A stretch of 64,000 bases of DNA from Gnetum montanum (Eukaryota; Streptophyta; Gnetopsida; Gnetales; Gnetaceae): contig MNCI01010476.1 of the NCBI GenBank assembly GCA_015680685.1, positions 76,321 to 140,320 on the forward strand, written 5' to 3'. Under the pieces are notes generated by a model. The model saw nothing but the letters and a program-made list of their open reading frames with translations. It searched no databases and was not told the DNA's origin. The translations under genes were made by a program, and so were the position numbers. Of this stretch, positions 24,433-34,836 are shown piece by piece. The first letter of the stretch is position 1. Every line of letters begins with the position of its first letter.

Positions 24433-25260
24433 TGATGAGTCATAATTTAGGGCAACTACAATATCGCGTACGCGATATCGCATGCTAGTCGCGATATCAC
24501 ATACGTGATATTGCAGCCCACCAAAATGTTTATAAATAAGAGGCGACTTTCCTAGTTTTAGGAATCTAGTTTTTAGTCCCTTAGTTAGACTCTTGCAGTT
24601 TTATCATTCTAGAGTTAGAATATTTCCCAGTGTATGCCTGCAGTGTGGTGATTGTAATTGTGTAGCATCCTTTATTCGAGTGTGACGTACTTGGACATGC
24701 ACATGACTGGAAATAAAGATCGAGATTACTTCATCATTGCAGCATTCACTTAGTTTAATTATTTAATTAATTTTTATTTACTACTTTCCTAGTTAATCTC
24801 TCTCACCCTTATCTCATGTTAAAACATGGAATGGGTATGACTTGATTACGAGCATTTAAGTGTGACTACTTGGTAACCCAATAGCGTACCTAGGATCTAC
24901 GCTTGGTAATCCCAGTAGTAGTCGTGCACAAAGTCCAAGATCTGTATGGATGATCAAGGAACATATGCTCATTGCACTTGGGCTAGATTAGATTCTCTCA
25001 CCCTCTCTCTCCTAGAATAGTTAATATTACTTTCCATTACCTTCAGGAGTAGCATTAGGATAGAAACCCAACATACACCTCACTCTGGACTAAATCATAC
25101 GTGACAAAGCTAATACTAGTCTAGGTGGGAAGACAACGAACTGTGACCTAAGTTTAACTGTCTAGATGCCACAACTAGTTCGTCTATGGAGTTCGACCAG
25201 ATCACGTGTGTAATGCTCGTATTCTTATGGTTGAGTGTAGGGGTACCTCGCCACTCATCA
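24433..25260 (+). repeat. 5' LTR of element C
   Basis: 828 bp, TGATGAGT...CACTCATCA. The U3 carries a palindrome array at 24460-24516, including a perfect 18-bp palindrome at 24461-24478 (half-site ATATCGCGT). TATAAATA follows at 24531-24538. A polyadenylation-type AATAAA is at 24712-24717. It differs from the 3' LTR at scattered sites, most densely in the array, mainly C/T and G/A changes. Confidence 0.95.
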
Positions 25261-25261
25261 T

Positions 25262-25279
25262 TGGTGCCATTGCTGGGGA
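25262..25279 (+). other. Primer-binding site of element C
   Basis: TGGTGCCATTGCTGGGGA, one base after the LTR. It matches the tRNA-Asp-type site of F (39311) and B with two transitions. Confidence 0.85.
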
Positions 25280-25401
25280 TGGTGCTAGTTGTCTAAATTA
25301 GTTATATCATACAAGGTCGCTGTATAAGGACTTAACGATATATATTTTAGAAATAATAATTATTAAAAGTCACATGTAATTTCACACACGAATTCACAAC
25401 C

Positions 25402-27384
25402 ATGCCTCTTCTACAAGATCACGATAATGCCACACTCAGAGAGGAAGTTCATTGAAGAACCAATGAACTATATGACAATGAAGATTGGAGTACACAACCT
25501 GAAGTGGGGGTTTCTTATAAACATGAATGAAAGAAACGTCATCCCAACACATGAAAGCATAACTTACCCACTGATGATGAACCCCTACTAGCCACTACAA
25601 GCCTAATGCAAATACAAGAGGCTGTTTGAATCTCCTGTAGGCATCGTAAAGAGAGGTGTCTACCTAGGCTCAATTTAAACAACTTTCCTAAATTTTTAGG
25701 AGGCTATGACTTAGATCCACATCAATATTTACAAGCCTTCTACGATGCCTACACATGGAATAACATTGATAACGGGTGGCAAAAACTTAAGCTCTTTCCC
25801 ATGACACTCGTTGGCCAAGCAAAAGTATGGTATAGATTGTTAAAACCAAATTCAATACGACATTGGTCAACAATGGTAGAAGTATTTAACAAAAAATATC
25901 AAACCTACGCAAGAGTGTCAGCCTTGAGGAAAAAAATCCAAGAATGGAAATAAGCACAACATGTACCCTTGGACATGGCCTTAGAAATATATTATGCGTT
26001 GTTAAACAACTGTCTAGGCCATGGGTTTTCCAAGGAAAGGCTAATGTACCACATCATTAATGGGCTACATAATGAAACAAGAGAGACCTTAAGAATGTAT
26101 ACCCAAGGTCAACTATACAAACTACGAACCCATAAAATCCAAGAGCTTATTAAGCGGGTAGCAAAAGCAGAAGGAGAATTGGCTAGATGGGAGAGTGTTG
26201 AAAAACATCAACGGGACCAAAATCTCAACTTAACAAAGGTCCATAATCATAAAAAGGAGAAATCAACCAATCTCAAGGTGGAAACATCATCTCTGCCAAC
26301 ACAACAAACATTAAAAGAAGCCGAGGCAACGATCAATAAGATGTTGGAATGGACGTACAAAAAGTGTGAAGAATGTATCAATCTCATTGGAGATAAAGTT
26401 TTGACAACTTAAGAAGTAGGAAAAAATAGTAGACAATCGGAAAGAAGAGATAAGAAAAATAAGAGCTTAACTACCAATCATATGTATGAATGCAACATAT
26501 GCATGTACAATCACCCCAAGTGCCAATGCCCAATATTTTTACATTTACATGAGCATTGTGGAAACATGTTACATCCTGAGTTCGTACAGAGATACTGTGT
26601 TCGATCATAGTGGCAACAATCCTAGTCATGGGGGAGACCACCACTAAACTAGAGACACCCTTCGTATCATCCGAATCCAAACAATTATCTTGTCCAACAT
26701 CCTATTTCTCCAACTAGGCCAACACACTTTATCTCACCACAGTACCATTCTCCTCAATACTATCAACCCATGCCTTCAACACAACCACCACCTTGTGCAC
26801 CTTATACTCCTCCTAAATTTCAACATTCTTATTTTTTCCCTCCTTCTACATCACCACCAGCTGTTCCTAAGGTGCCTGCACCACAGTAACAACCCACGAA
26901 CATTACTTGTGCTACTGCTACCAATAGTAGTGGGAGGCCTTCTCGACATCCAAAGCATCCCTTCTTTAAACACGATTGTAAGAAGGGACAACACAATTCC
27001 AACGCCACTACATCCTCCAACTCATCACAAGTCTCACATTGTGATGTACCCTTATCTTCGAACCAAATGCCTCATGTAGCTTCATCAGGGCCACCAACTC
27101 ACACTCCAACAACCACATGGCCCAATGAACACAGGAATGGAGAGTGATAACCTGATCCTTGCATACTATCTAATGGTCACAAACATCATAGTGGGTCAAC
27201 TCATTATCTGGGAACTACATCGTACAAATTCCCCCACTATGCTTATTATAATCAAGTGTGTGAACCCCAATGGGGTAAGTATGGCCAAGTTCCAATACTT
27301 CCAGCATGTAAGGATCCTCATCTTCCATTTCTTGATCCTTGCCATCCTCAACCATTTAGTTATGGGGGATATCCCCCATTCTAA
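25402..27384 (+). pseudogene. gag pseudogene of element C (661 codons, one frame)
   Basis: The start is the ATG at 25402, 122 bases after the PBS, and the frame runs to the TAA at 27382-27384. The capsid-like middle is around 25700-26160, with a 147-codon open part at 25969-26412. It is followed by a Lys/Glu-rich helix and a Cys/His motif, CNICMYNHPKCQCP, at about 26503-26544, comparable to CGICQYEHPKGCCP in B. The C-terminal third is rich in Pro, Tyr, Gln and His. I saw about ten in-frame stops and no frameshift, which suggests decay mostly by point transitions. It would form the virus-like particle. The last codons (Tyr-Gly-Gly-Tyr-Pro-Pro-Phe) also form a DNA palindrome at 27362-27379. Confidence 0.82.
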
Positions 27385-28779
27385 TGACAACCAGGATTAA
27401 TAACCACTCTTTATTTTCTTTAATTTTACAACTTTTTCTTTCCATTTTTTCATTTTTCAACTTCTTATTTTATCTTTTTGTATTTTTAGTATTTTTGTCT
27501 TTTTACGCTTTTTGTAAGTAATCTCGTCTATGAATAAAACACTCATGTGGATCGTTGGTTGAGGTGTGTTCTATGTTGTCAAGTCTCAAGTGGTCAATTA
27601 TGTGGATAGTGAGCCCATTACACCCACTCATCCATTCTACAAATAAGAAGTTTTGTTCAAGGGTACAGTGATATTCTTGACATTCTTAAAACTTAAAATT
27701 AATATTGTGTTCATTGTACCTAGAATGAAGAAGGATGGTCCAAGAGGGAATGATTAGGATGTGACATCAAGGGGACTTGCGAATTCTCTTTGGTGATGTT
27801 TGTGTGAGTTATCATGCAACATGGTTGTACTAAGATCCTTGTAGATCTAACGAAAAATGGGAGTAAGAGTAATCAAAAGGGCACTCAAAAATCCAATGCT
27901 ATCCTAGGGGTTCCCACTGGAAAGACATGCACCCATGCCTGAAGGTTGGCAGCTTCTCTGGATCTAGTATTTAGAAAAAAAAAGAGAATAAGAAAGAGAG
28001 AAAGAAAATGAAAATAAAAGTGCCATAAAACAAAAATCACTCCTCCCTTGAACAAAACACCAAGTGATCATACGCCTTGTTGTTATGGTACTCTCATAGT
28101 TGCTCATCATGGGATGAAACAATGTGATGTCATTGGTCAGAGGAACGGACTTGGTCCTGATCTTGGAACGAGGGGTTAATGACACCTTAATCATGCTTTA
28201 CATACAGGATTCATTCCGCCCTGGGTCAGTTACCTCATGTCCCAATCTCTACGATCCCTTCTATGCTTCGTCTCATCTCATTGTTCGTATAATTGTAGCT
28301 CGTGTCTCGTGTAGCACAGAGTTCTTACCTCATTCTGGTGATATTTACATGTGTGTGTTTTGTGGAGTTAGTGTGGATTACATTTAACCCTTCTAGTACC
28401 CACGGACACTTTAAGTGTGGTTACACAAGGGCATTATAGGTGGAAACCTACTTTGGGGAGGACCCACTTGTGTAATTTTTCATAATCTTCACTTATGACA
28501 TAGCTCACACACACCATTTCTTACCCTTAGCATACTTTTCAAATGATTTTCTTTCCCTCCTATTATTCCTTTGAATTTCAACATTCCTATGTACCATTAC
28601 ATAGCCTTTTTCTCTATCACCCAAGGTCCCTATCGATAAAACCCACAGATCATTATGTGTGCCTTTAAAATCATCTAATTACCTGACAATCCCTTAACAA
28701 TAGCCAATGTCCTCAATTTACCACATTGATTTCAAAATAATTCTTTAAAACTTCGGTATTTTTGTTGTGCCTCATGTCA
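27385..28779 (+). other. Spacer of element C, first part
   Basis: No pol homology is visible. Segments match the A spacer (27540-27940 with 1680-2105) and the F spacer. The block at 28447-28470, ACCTACTTTGGGGAGGACCC, is shared with B, D and F. Short open stretches here (for example 28124-28387) are not conserved. Confidence 0.7.
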
Positions 28780-28880
28780 CTAGGGTGGTGATATCACGTA
28801 CGTGATATCATGACCGACGTGATATCGCATACGCGATGTATCGTACGTGACATTGTGTTCCCACAACCTATAAATAGGTG
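28780..28880 (+). promoter_or_regulatory. Candidate internal promoter of element C upstream of ORF3
   Basis: A palindrome array at 28787-28855 includes a perfect 22-bp palindrome at 28789-28810 (half-site TGATATCACGT) and a second GATATCGCATACGCGAT unit. It is followed after a short spacer by CCTATAAATAGG, with TATAAATA at 28869-28876. The element's own LTRs have the same order: array, then TATAAATA about 15-20 bases later. ORF3 starts 476 bases downstream. No PBS, LTR end or second LTR occurs here, so it is not a nested solo LTR. Activity is inferred. Confidence 0.6.
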
Positions 28881-29351
28881 ATCCCCCGCAACACTTAGCA
28901 TCATTTTTTCCATTCACACGGGGGAGTTTTTGAATTTTTTCTCTACAACTTGCGATTGAGCGACCCTTGCTTTTCTAACTATATCTTGCTCGCTAGTACT
29001 CCACTTTGAATTCCATCTAAACTTGCTTGAACTCGGAGTGTTCAACTTAGTCATGGGGGAGGGACATTTGCCGAAAAGTGCCTAAACTTTTTGGAATTTA
29101 TCATTGCCCAAAGGACATCATCTAGGGTAATAAACTATAACACTTAGAATAATTATGCCTACAAATCATTTAATCCCTAGGTATACTGGGAAACTAAAAT
29201 TAAAAAAACCACCTAAGTCACAAGACTCATTATTATAGTTTTTTGGGCAATATCACACATGATAATATAAGATCATTAATTAAGGCAAGTAGTAAGGTAT
29301 AACTTAACGTCAAAAAAAACCTTACTAATGCTTAAACCCGTGTGATTCTAG
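28881..29351 (+). other. Leader between internal promoter and ORF3 of element C
   Basis: Non-coding. It contains a PPT-like motif, TTAGTCATGGGGGAGGG, at 29047-29063. The equivalent part of A (about 2110-2543) and of B (7982-8320) has the same motif. Confidence 0.6.
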
Positions 29352-32138
29352 ATGGCCCCGAAACGTGGACAACAGGAAGGTCCTTCTCAAGGTGGAAGCA
29401 AACAACCTCAGAGAGGTGGTAGACAAGATCCTGCTAGACAACATGCAAAACAGGAGGAACAATCATTCAGCATTCATCAAGAAGATCCTCCTACCGTATG
29501 GTCTGGGTAGGTAGAAGGAGGAGCTACTACTGCACCTGAATGGGGATAACATCTCACGTTTCTCCAAGATTGTGTTCAAGCCATCAATGAAAAGTCCACA
29601 TTCACTGCAGTGATTGTGGAATTGAACTTCGAATCTTTTGGAGAGTTCGCTCCTGAGGCCATTAGGGATCACCTCAAAGGATCTCCATTATGGCCTACTC
29701 TCTCTGAAAGCGGTGCCTGGTACCTAGGAGAGACGTACCAATTTTGGCACAATAGGGAGCAAGGAAACATTATCAATATTTGTGGTGTGATAGTTGAATT
29801 CTCCATGCAGGCCATTTCAGAAGTGTTAAACCTTCCAAACCCAGGGCCCAAAGTTGCTTAGTTATCCACCCGTTTAGACCCCAATGTGCGACGGGATTGG
29901 TTGGAAAAGTCTTATGGTAGAGATAAAAAATTTGGTGATTTGATGACGGAAGAGAGGATTTACTTCAAAATTGGAACATATCACCTCTTCCCCACAAAGG
30001 GCCTAAAAAGAATATCGACGTATGCAGTTAGAGGATGTGCAATGCTAATGGAAAAGGTTAACGCTAACCTGACCCATCTTTATTTAACAGGGATCCTAAG
30101 GAGGTTTGAGGAATGAAAGATAGGAAAAATGGCTTTGCCTTTTCCTTGTCTTATCAGAAAGCTTTGCCGACGTGCTGCTATTCGGGGGTACACCAATGAT
30201 GTCCTCCAAAAAGCCCAAACTGCTTCATATGCTAAATTGCTAAAGACACCAAATCCAAGGAAAAGCACTGGCAAAGAGCTAGGACCAAAACAAGAAGAAG
30301 AACAGATGGTTGGACTAACTACAACTCAACTTACAGGAACCAGCCAACCTCTAAGCATGGGTCCTATCCAACAATAAGAAGCAGGGCCTAGCATAGGCTA
30401 GGATCAATAGCCGCCGTAAGACTATAGACCATCGATGAGCCATCTTAGGGCCATCGTTGAGACGGTTAGTTGGAGAAACTGTGATAACGCAAACCTCTTC
30501 CATGTCATCGATGATGTCATTCAACCTACTATTTCATTGGATCACACAAGGAGGAAAGTATCCATTCACATAGGAGGAGGGGAAAGTAGATGGTCACAAT
30601 AGATCTCAGAAAACATGGAATCTTTCCAAATACAATTAGAAACTTGTGAAGGGGCCACCGTGGTGGTCATGCAACACCAGAATGCTACGGGAGTTGCAGA
30701 AGTGGTCACAGACCACGTCAAAGAATCCTTCAATGTACCTGTTGTGACATTGGTAGATTTCACAGGAGCACAGGATGCTCAAACTTTGGTCGGAACCTCA
30801 ATGAATCCTGCGGAACATGAGGATGTGCTTGATCAATTACTTCAAATAGGGCAAGTAATGACGTCCTTGTTTAACATCCCTCAGGATGTTACAATAATTC
30901 AGTCAGACCTCATTTCCACAAAGGGGAAGCTAGTCTTAACAGAAGTGAGGGCCAAGCATGCTAAAGCTAAAGTGTAGAAACTACAAGAGCAGCACGTGGC
31001 CTTACAAGGAACACAATGGGACCCTCTATAATTGTTTCCTGCAGACCAGCTAGATAATTTTAGAACTGAGTAACTAACCAAGCTAATAGTGGAGAATAAA
31101 AGGGTGGATGATGAAAAAGAGAAGGCTATTTGGGATGCCTACGCAGCACAGGCACAAACTCATGTGCATCTTAAGGCACTCAAAGCCTTACAAGAAGAAA
31201 AAAAGCTGCTCATTGCAGACAACCTTCGGTTGACCACTGTGGAAAAGCAAAAGAATGTTCTCAATGAACACTTCCATCAATTACAAGAATAATTCATTCG
31301 GGTCAACTATGACGTAAGCCATTTCGCCAGAGAGAATCGAACCCTCGCGATGGAGGAGGTACACGCCATTCATCAACAGTCAGCTATTAAGATAAGCACA
31401 TGGAAAAATGAGGCTAAACAACATGAGAAGCTAAAGGAGAGCTTCCGCGATTAGGTTGGGATGTATAAACAAATCCTTGATAAGGAAATCCATATGGCCA
31501 AGGCCCAAATCAATACTATTAGTGCTCAACACACTGACTGGTGGGCCATATCGGACACATATGCCTTTGCCCATCAAGCGGAAGTTAAGAGCCGAGACCT
31601 ATAGATTTAGGATTTAATAGAATACATGGAGTTGGCAAATCTGAGATACGTCAACCTTTCCATGTTAACAATAGGGCACCCAAGAATAGAGCTCGAGCAG
31701 CAGGTATCAACCACCCACATCAAATACGAAGCAGAATTTGTAGAACGCAATAAGCTGTTGGAGAAATTGGAAGTTGCAAATTCTGAACTTGAGGTGGTGA
31801 AATCCAACTACCAAGGAAAAAAAGGTGTCACAATGGACTTGGATCGATGGCTAGCATATTTTTAGAAGTACAAGGATAAAGACAGAGCCTATGAGGAAGA
31901 ACGATGGGTGTTTGTGACTTGGTATGTCAAAGCCAACCAAATGTTTCCGCAACTACCCTATCCATGGGAACTACCAACTCCGTCAAACATTGGAACATTA
32001 GCATGGACAACACAAGACCCTCGGACCAAGGAGGAGAAGCTCCAGGCCATACTTCAATGCCATCAAGCCTCAAAACCTGGAGCACAAGAGAAAGGGAAGG
32101 CACCAATGGAGGAGCCACCGCCACCTGGAACTACATGA
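29352..32138 (+). pseudogene. ORF3 pseudogene of element C (929 codons, one frame)
   Basis: Starts MAPKRGQQEG, a basic Gly/Gln-rich N-terminus, at the ATG at 29352 and ends EEPPPPGTT at the TGA at 32136-32138. Residues about 85-260 form the conserved globular domain (WYLGETYQFW at about residues 122-131, then an Arg/Lys-rich part). Residues about 500-880 are charged, heptad-like coiled coil with the ELANLRYVN motif near 31623. The frame is constant across the whole length; in-frame stops include 29859, 30114, 30375, 30975, 31290 and 31863. B, D and A carry homologues at the same position. The position recalls env-like ORFs of Athila elements, but no signal peptide or membrane segment is evident. 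Function unknown. Confidence 0.8.
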
Positions 32139-32302
32139 GTTCCAAAATTTTAGTAGATGTAGAACATTCTATGTGTTGTGTCTTTGTTTTGTTTTCATTT
32201 CACATTGCAGCATAATCCCATTTTCCCATCTAATAATCCCATACCTATCCATTATGTAATCACTGTAAGTCGAGGATGAGTTTTCATTCAGTCGTGGGGG
32301 TA
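32139..32302 (+). other. 3' untranslated region and polypurine tract of element C
   Basis: A short non-coding stretch ending in TCAGTCGTGGGGGTA at 32288-32302, immediately before the 3' LTR. The upstream string 'cgaggatgagttttcatt' is shared with F at about 47265-47284. Confidence 0.85.
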
Positions 32303-33130
32303 TGATGAGTCATCATTTAGGGCGATCACGATATTCCATATGCGATATCGCATGCCAGTCGCGATATTGCATACACGATATTGTGGCCCGCCGCAATGTC
32401 TATAAATAAGAGGCAGCTTTCCTAGTTTTAGGAATATAGTTTTTAGTCCCTTAGTTAGACTCTTTCAATTTTATCATTCTAGAGTTAGAATATTTCCCAT
32501 TGTATGATCGTAGTGTGGTGATTGTAATTTTACGACATCCTTTATTCGGGTGTGACGTACTTGGACACGCACATGACCGGTAATAAAGATTGAGATTACT
32601 TCATCATTGCAGCATTCACTTAGTTTAATTATTTAATTAGTTATTATTTACTACTTTCCTAGTTAATCTCTCTCACCCTTATCTCATGTTAAAACGTGAA
32701 ATGAGTATGACTTGATTACAAGCATTTAAGTGCGACTACTTGGTAACCCAGTAGCGTACCTAGGATCTGTGCTTGGTAATCCCAGTAGTAGTCATGCACG
32801 AAGTCCAAGATGTGTACAGATGATTAAGGAACGGATGCTCATTGCACTTAGGCTAGATTAGATTCTCTTACCCTCTCTCTCCTAGAATAGTTAATATTAC
32901 TTTCCATTGCCTTCAGGAGTAGCATTAGGTTAGAAACCCATCATACACCTCACTCTGAACTAAACCATATGTGAAAAAGCTAATACTAGTCTAGGTGGGA
33001 ACATAGCGAACTATGACCTAAGGCTAACTATCTAGATGCCACAACTAGTCCGTCTACGGAGCTCGACTGGATCACGCGTGTAACACTCGTATTCATATGG
33101 TTGAGTGTAGGGGTACCTCGCCACTCATCA
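32303..33130 (+). repeat. 3' LTR of element C
   Basis: 828 bp, TGATGAGT...CACTCATCA, TATAAATA at 32401-32408. Collinear with 24433-25260 without net indel. By eye, differences reach roughly a tenth of positions in U3 and fewer downstream, so the insertion is not recent. Confidence 0.95.
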
Positions 33131-33135
33131 CCCTA
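33131..33135. repeat. Target-site duplication CCCTA, right copy (element C)
   Basis: A perfect match to 24428-24432. Element D sequence resumes here. Confidence 0.92.
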
Positions 33136-33696
33136 CTTTAATATCTTGGCCAATTTTGCCCTAATGTTAGGAAAATTTAGAACCTCTGCTATGGCCACAA
33201 CAAAGTAGGAGATGATTATATCCTTGATCTTCACTAATGCATCTCCTTGTCAATTTTTCTAGAATGAATAAGCCTCTCCCATGTACCATTCTCTACTATT
33301 AGTGAGAATGGGCTAGAAGGAAGACCCTTGCAATTACATGCAAACCTCCTTTTGTACTAGCTCCAAGAATGATCCAAAGTTTAGCTTTTGAAGGATAGAA
33401 ATTTAGACCTTCTTAGTTCTAATGTGCTCCAAATAGGCTTTTGTTAGAGTGATCTCCAGGTTAGGCCTTAGCCTTAGAGCCTTTTCCTACTTAGATTAAA
33501 ATGTTTCTACCATTGGAATCTACCTCATAGATTCCACTTTGGGTTCATCCCAAAGAGATCCATTAGCATGGATAACCTTAATTTCTTGTTATAGGGGTTG
33601 TTGCAATTGTTACTATTATTGGCCCTTTCCTTCTCAAGATTGCTTTTCCCTAGGCTACAAAGACCCTTCCACATGTGATCCTCATGTTGATGCCAT
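33136..33696 (-). pseudogene. ORF3 of element D, N-terminal part
   Basis: Minus-strand sequence collinear with B at about 7420-7961. The start is placed at the ATG at 33696, which aligns with the B and C starts. The region encoding the WYLGETY-type motif is recognisable near 33265-33285 on the minus strand (TGGTACATGGGAGAG, Gly-rich). Stops are frequent. It is cut at the element C insertion and continues at 24432. Confidence 0.62.
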
Positions 33697-34450
33697 TTTT
33701 TATCATAAACATAACCCATTATTAGTCATTTTGTTCATAACCTATAGTTATTTAGATACCCTTCTTGTTAAATTAGGTTATGTTTAGTTAATGGGTGTTA
33801 AAAGTTGATCATTTAAATGCCTGCTTATGATATTTGCTAGATGTATTATTTGAATATTATTTTATTCTTTAGCTATTAGAGTTTATTTATTGATCTTAAT
33901 CATTTATAGTGATTAATTAAATATTATTTTAATGGGTTGACCATGGGGAGTTAAAAAATTTTCTACAAAGACCCCAAGAGTTGTGTTCCACACAACATAT
34001 AGCTTACCTCTAGTAGCTTGAGCATCAAAAAATAGATGAAAATGGATAAGTGGTATGTGAGTTATGAGGCTCGAAATGTTCTTAGGCTCTAAAAAATTGC
34101 AAAAGTTGCAAATGGTGAAAAATGAGCTAAGTATCACATGTATACATAGGCGTTTATACTACATTGACTCATCCCTTTGCTTTGATGGGGTTGTGTTGAT
34201 GCAACCACTCTTAGCTATTTTTCACATTAAGAAATGAAGGAATTCTAGACAAGTTTTAAAATGAAACAAGAGTCCAATGGAAGCCAAAAAGATGGAAAAT
34301 AATGATAAAAACATAGAAGAGGGTAGGTTTAGCTTAGGAGAAGTAACTGAATGCAAGTTGATGAAGTTATGATGCCAAAAAGAGAAAACTGGATGGTGAA
34401 ATGCTATCAAAATGATTAATGAGTTAAGGAACTATTGAACCCAAAAAATT
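33697..34450 (-). other. Spacer of element D, distal part
   Basis: Collinear with the B spacer, about 7982-8620. It includes the internal-promoter remnant at 34136-34207 and no conserved ORF. It ends where similarity to B stops, about 34450, near the element E insertion. Confidence 0.6.
34136..34207 (-). promoter_or_regulatory. Candidate internal promoter remnant of element D
   Basis: The minus strand reads ATCAACACAACCCCATC, then further words, then CCTATGTATACATG as a TATA-like site (about 34138-34151). It lies about 440 bases before the D ORF3 start. The element's own LTR contains CAACACAACCCTATC in the U3 and a CCTATGTAAATG-type TATA region (near 61790-61801), so the segment resembles its cognate LTR promoter. 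Decayed and not testable by eye for function. Confidence 0.42.
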
Positions 34451-34836
34451 TGTTCAATTTTCATAAGTATTTTTGTCAAACTTATGCATTTTAATTAATT
34501 TCATTCTATATTTCATGTAGTTAATTGTTTATTTAATGATTATTTTATTTATTTATCTAAGTTGTAAATATTAGTTTATTATTATTTTATGATTAGTTAA
34601 TTGGTGTGGTTTAGTTTATTTTAATTTTAGTTTAACTACTACAATGTATTATTATATATTAATGAGATTATAATTACATGTATACATTATATATTCATAA
34701 ATATAACTTTATATATATAAATATTATATAATAAGATTATATATGCCTTATATAAATTATATTATATTATTTATATATATTTTACATAAACTATATTATA
34801 AAATATTATTGTGTGTGTATATATATATATATTATA
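34451..34836. other. AT-rich segment with TA/TG microsatellite, origin unresolved
   Basis: Extremely AT-rich, with (TA)n and (GT)n runs near 34800-34835. It matches neither the B/D spacer nor the element E 3' LTR. It may be an extension of element E, a separate small insertion, or filler. Confidence 0.5.

Larger units (their letters stand above)
24433..33130 (+). mobile_element. Element C: LTR retrotransposon with gag and ORF3 but no pol
   Basis: A complete element of about 8.7 kb with LTRs of equal length (828 bp), PBS at 25262-25279, a single-frame gag (25402-27384), a 2-kb spacer with a promoter-like array, a single-frame ORF3 (29352-32138), and a polypurine tract at 32288-32302. No protease, RT, RNase H or integrase motif occurs anywhere inside, on either strand. 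It would therefore have needed enzymes from another element in trans. Element A shares this plan, so the lack of pol is a family property rather than a private deletion. The CCCTA duplications are perfect. Confidence 0.93.

Noticed and set aside
24460-24516. CRISPR-like array from repeated palindromes
   Set aside because: No regular spacers, repeats differ in length, and it lies in a plant LTR promoter position.
28780-28880. Nested solo LTR inside element C
   Set aside because: Only the array and TATA part are present. The LTR start (TGATGAG), polyadenylation block, CTCATCA end and a target duplication are missing.
29352-32138. ORF3 as a retroviral-type envelope
   Set aside because: The position fits an env-like ORF, but I see no signal peptide, membrane anchor or furin-like site. 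The sequence is mostly charged coiled coil.
34680-34836. Promoter-like TATA runs in the AT-rich segment
   Set aside because: Simple TA/TG microsatellite in a very AT-rich stretch, with no supporting context.
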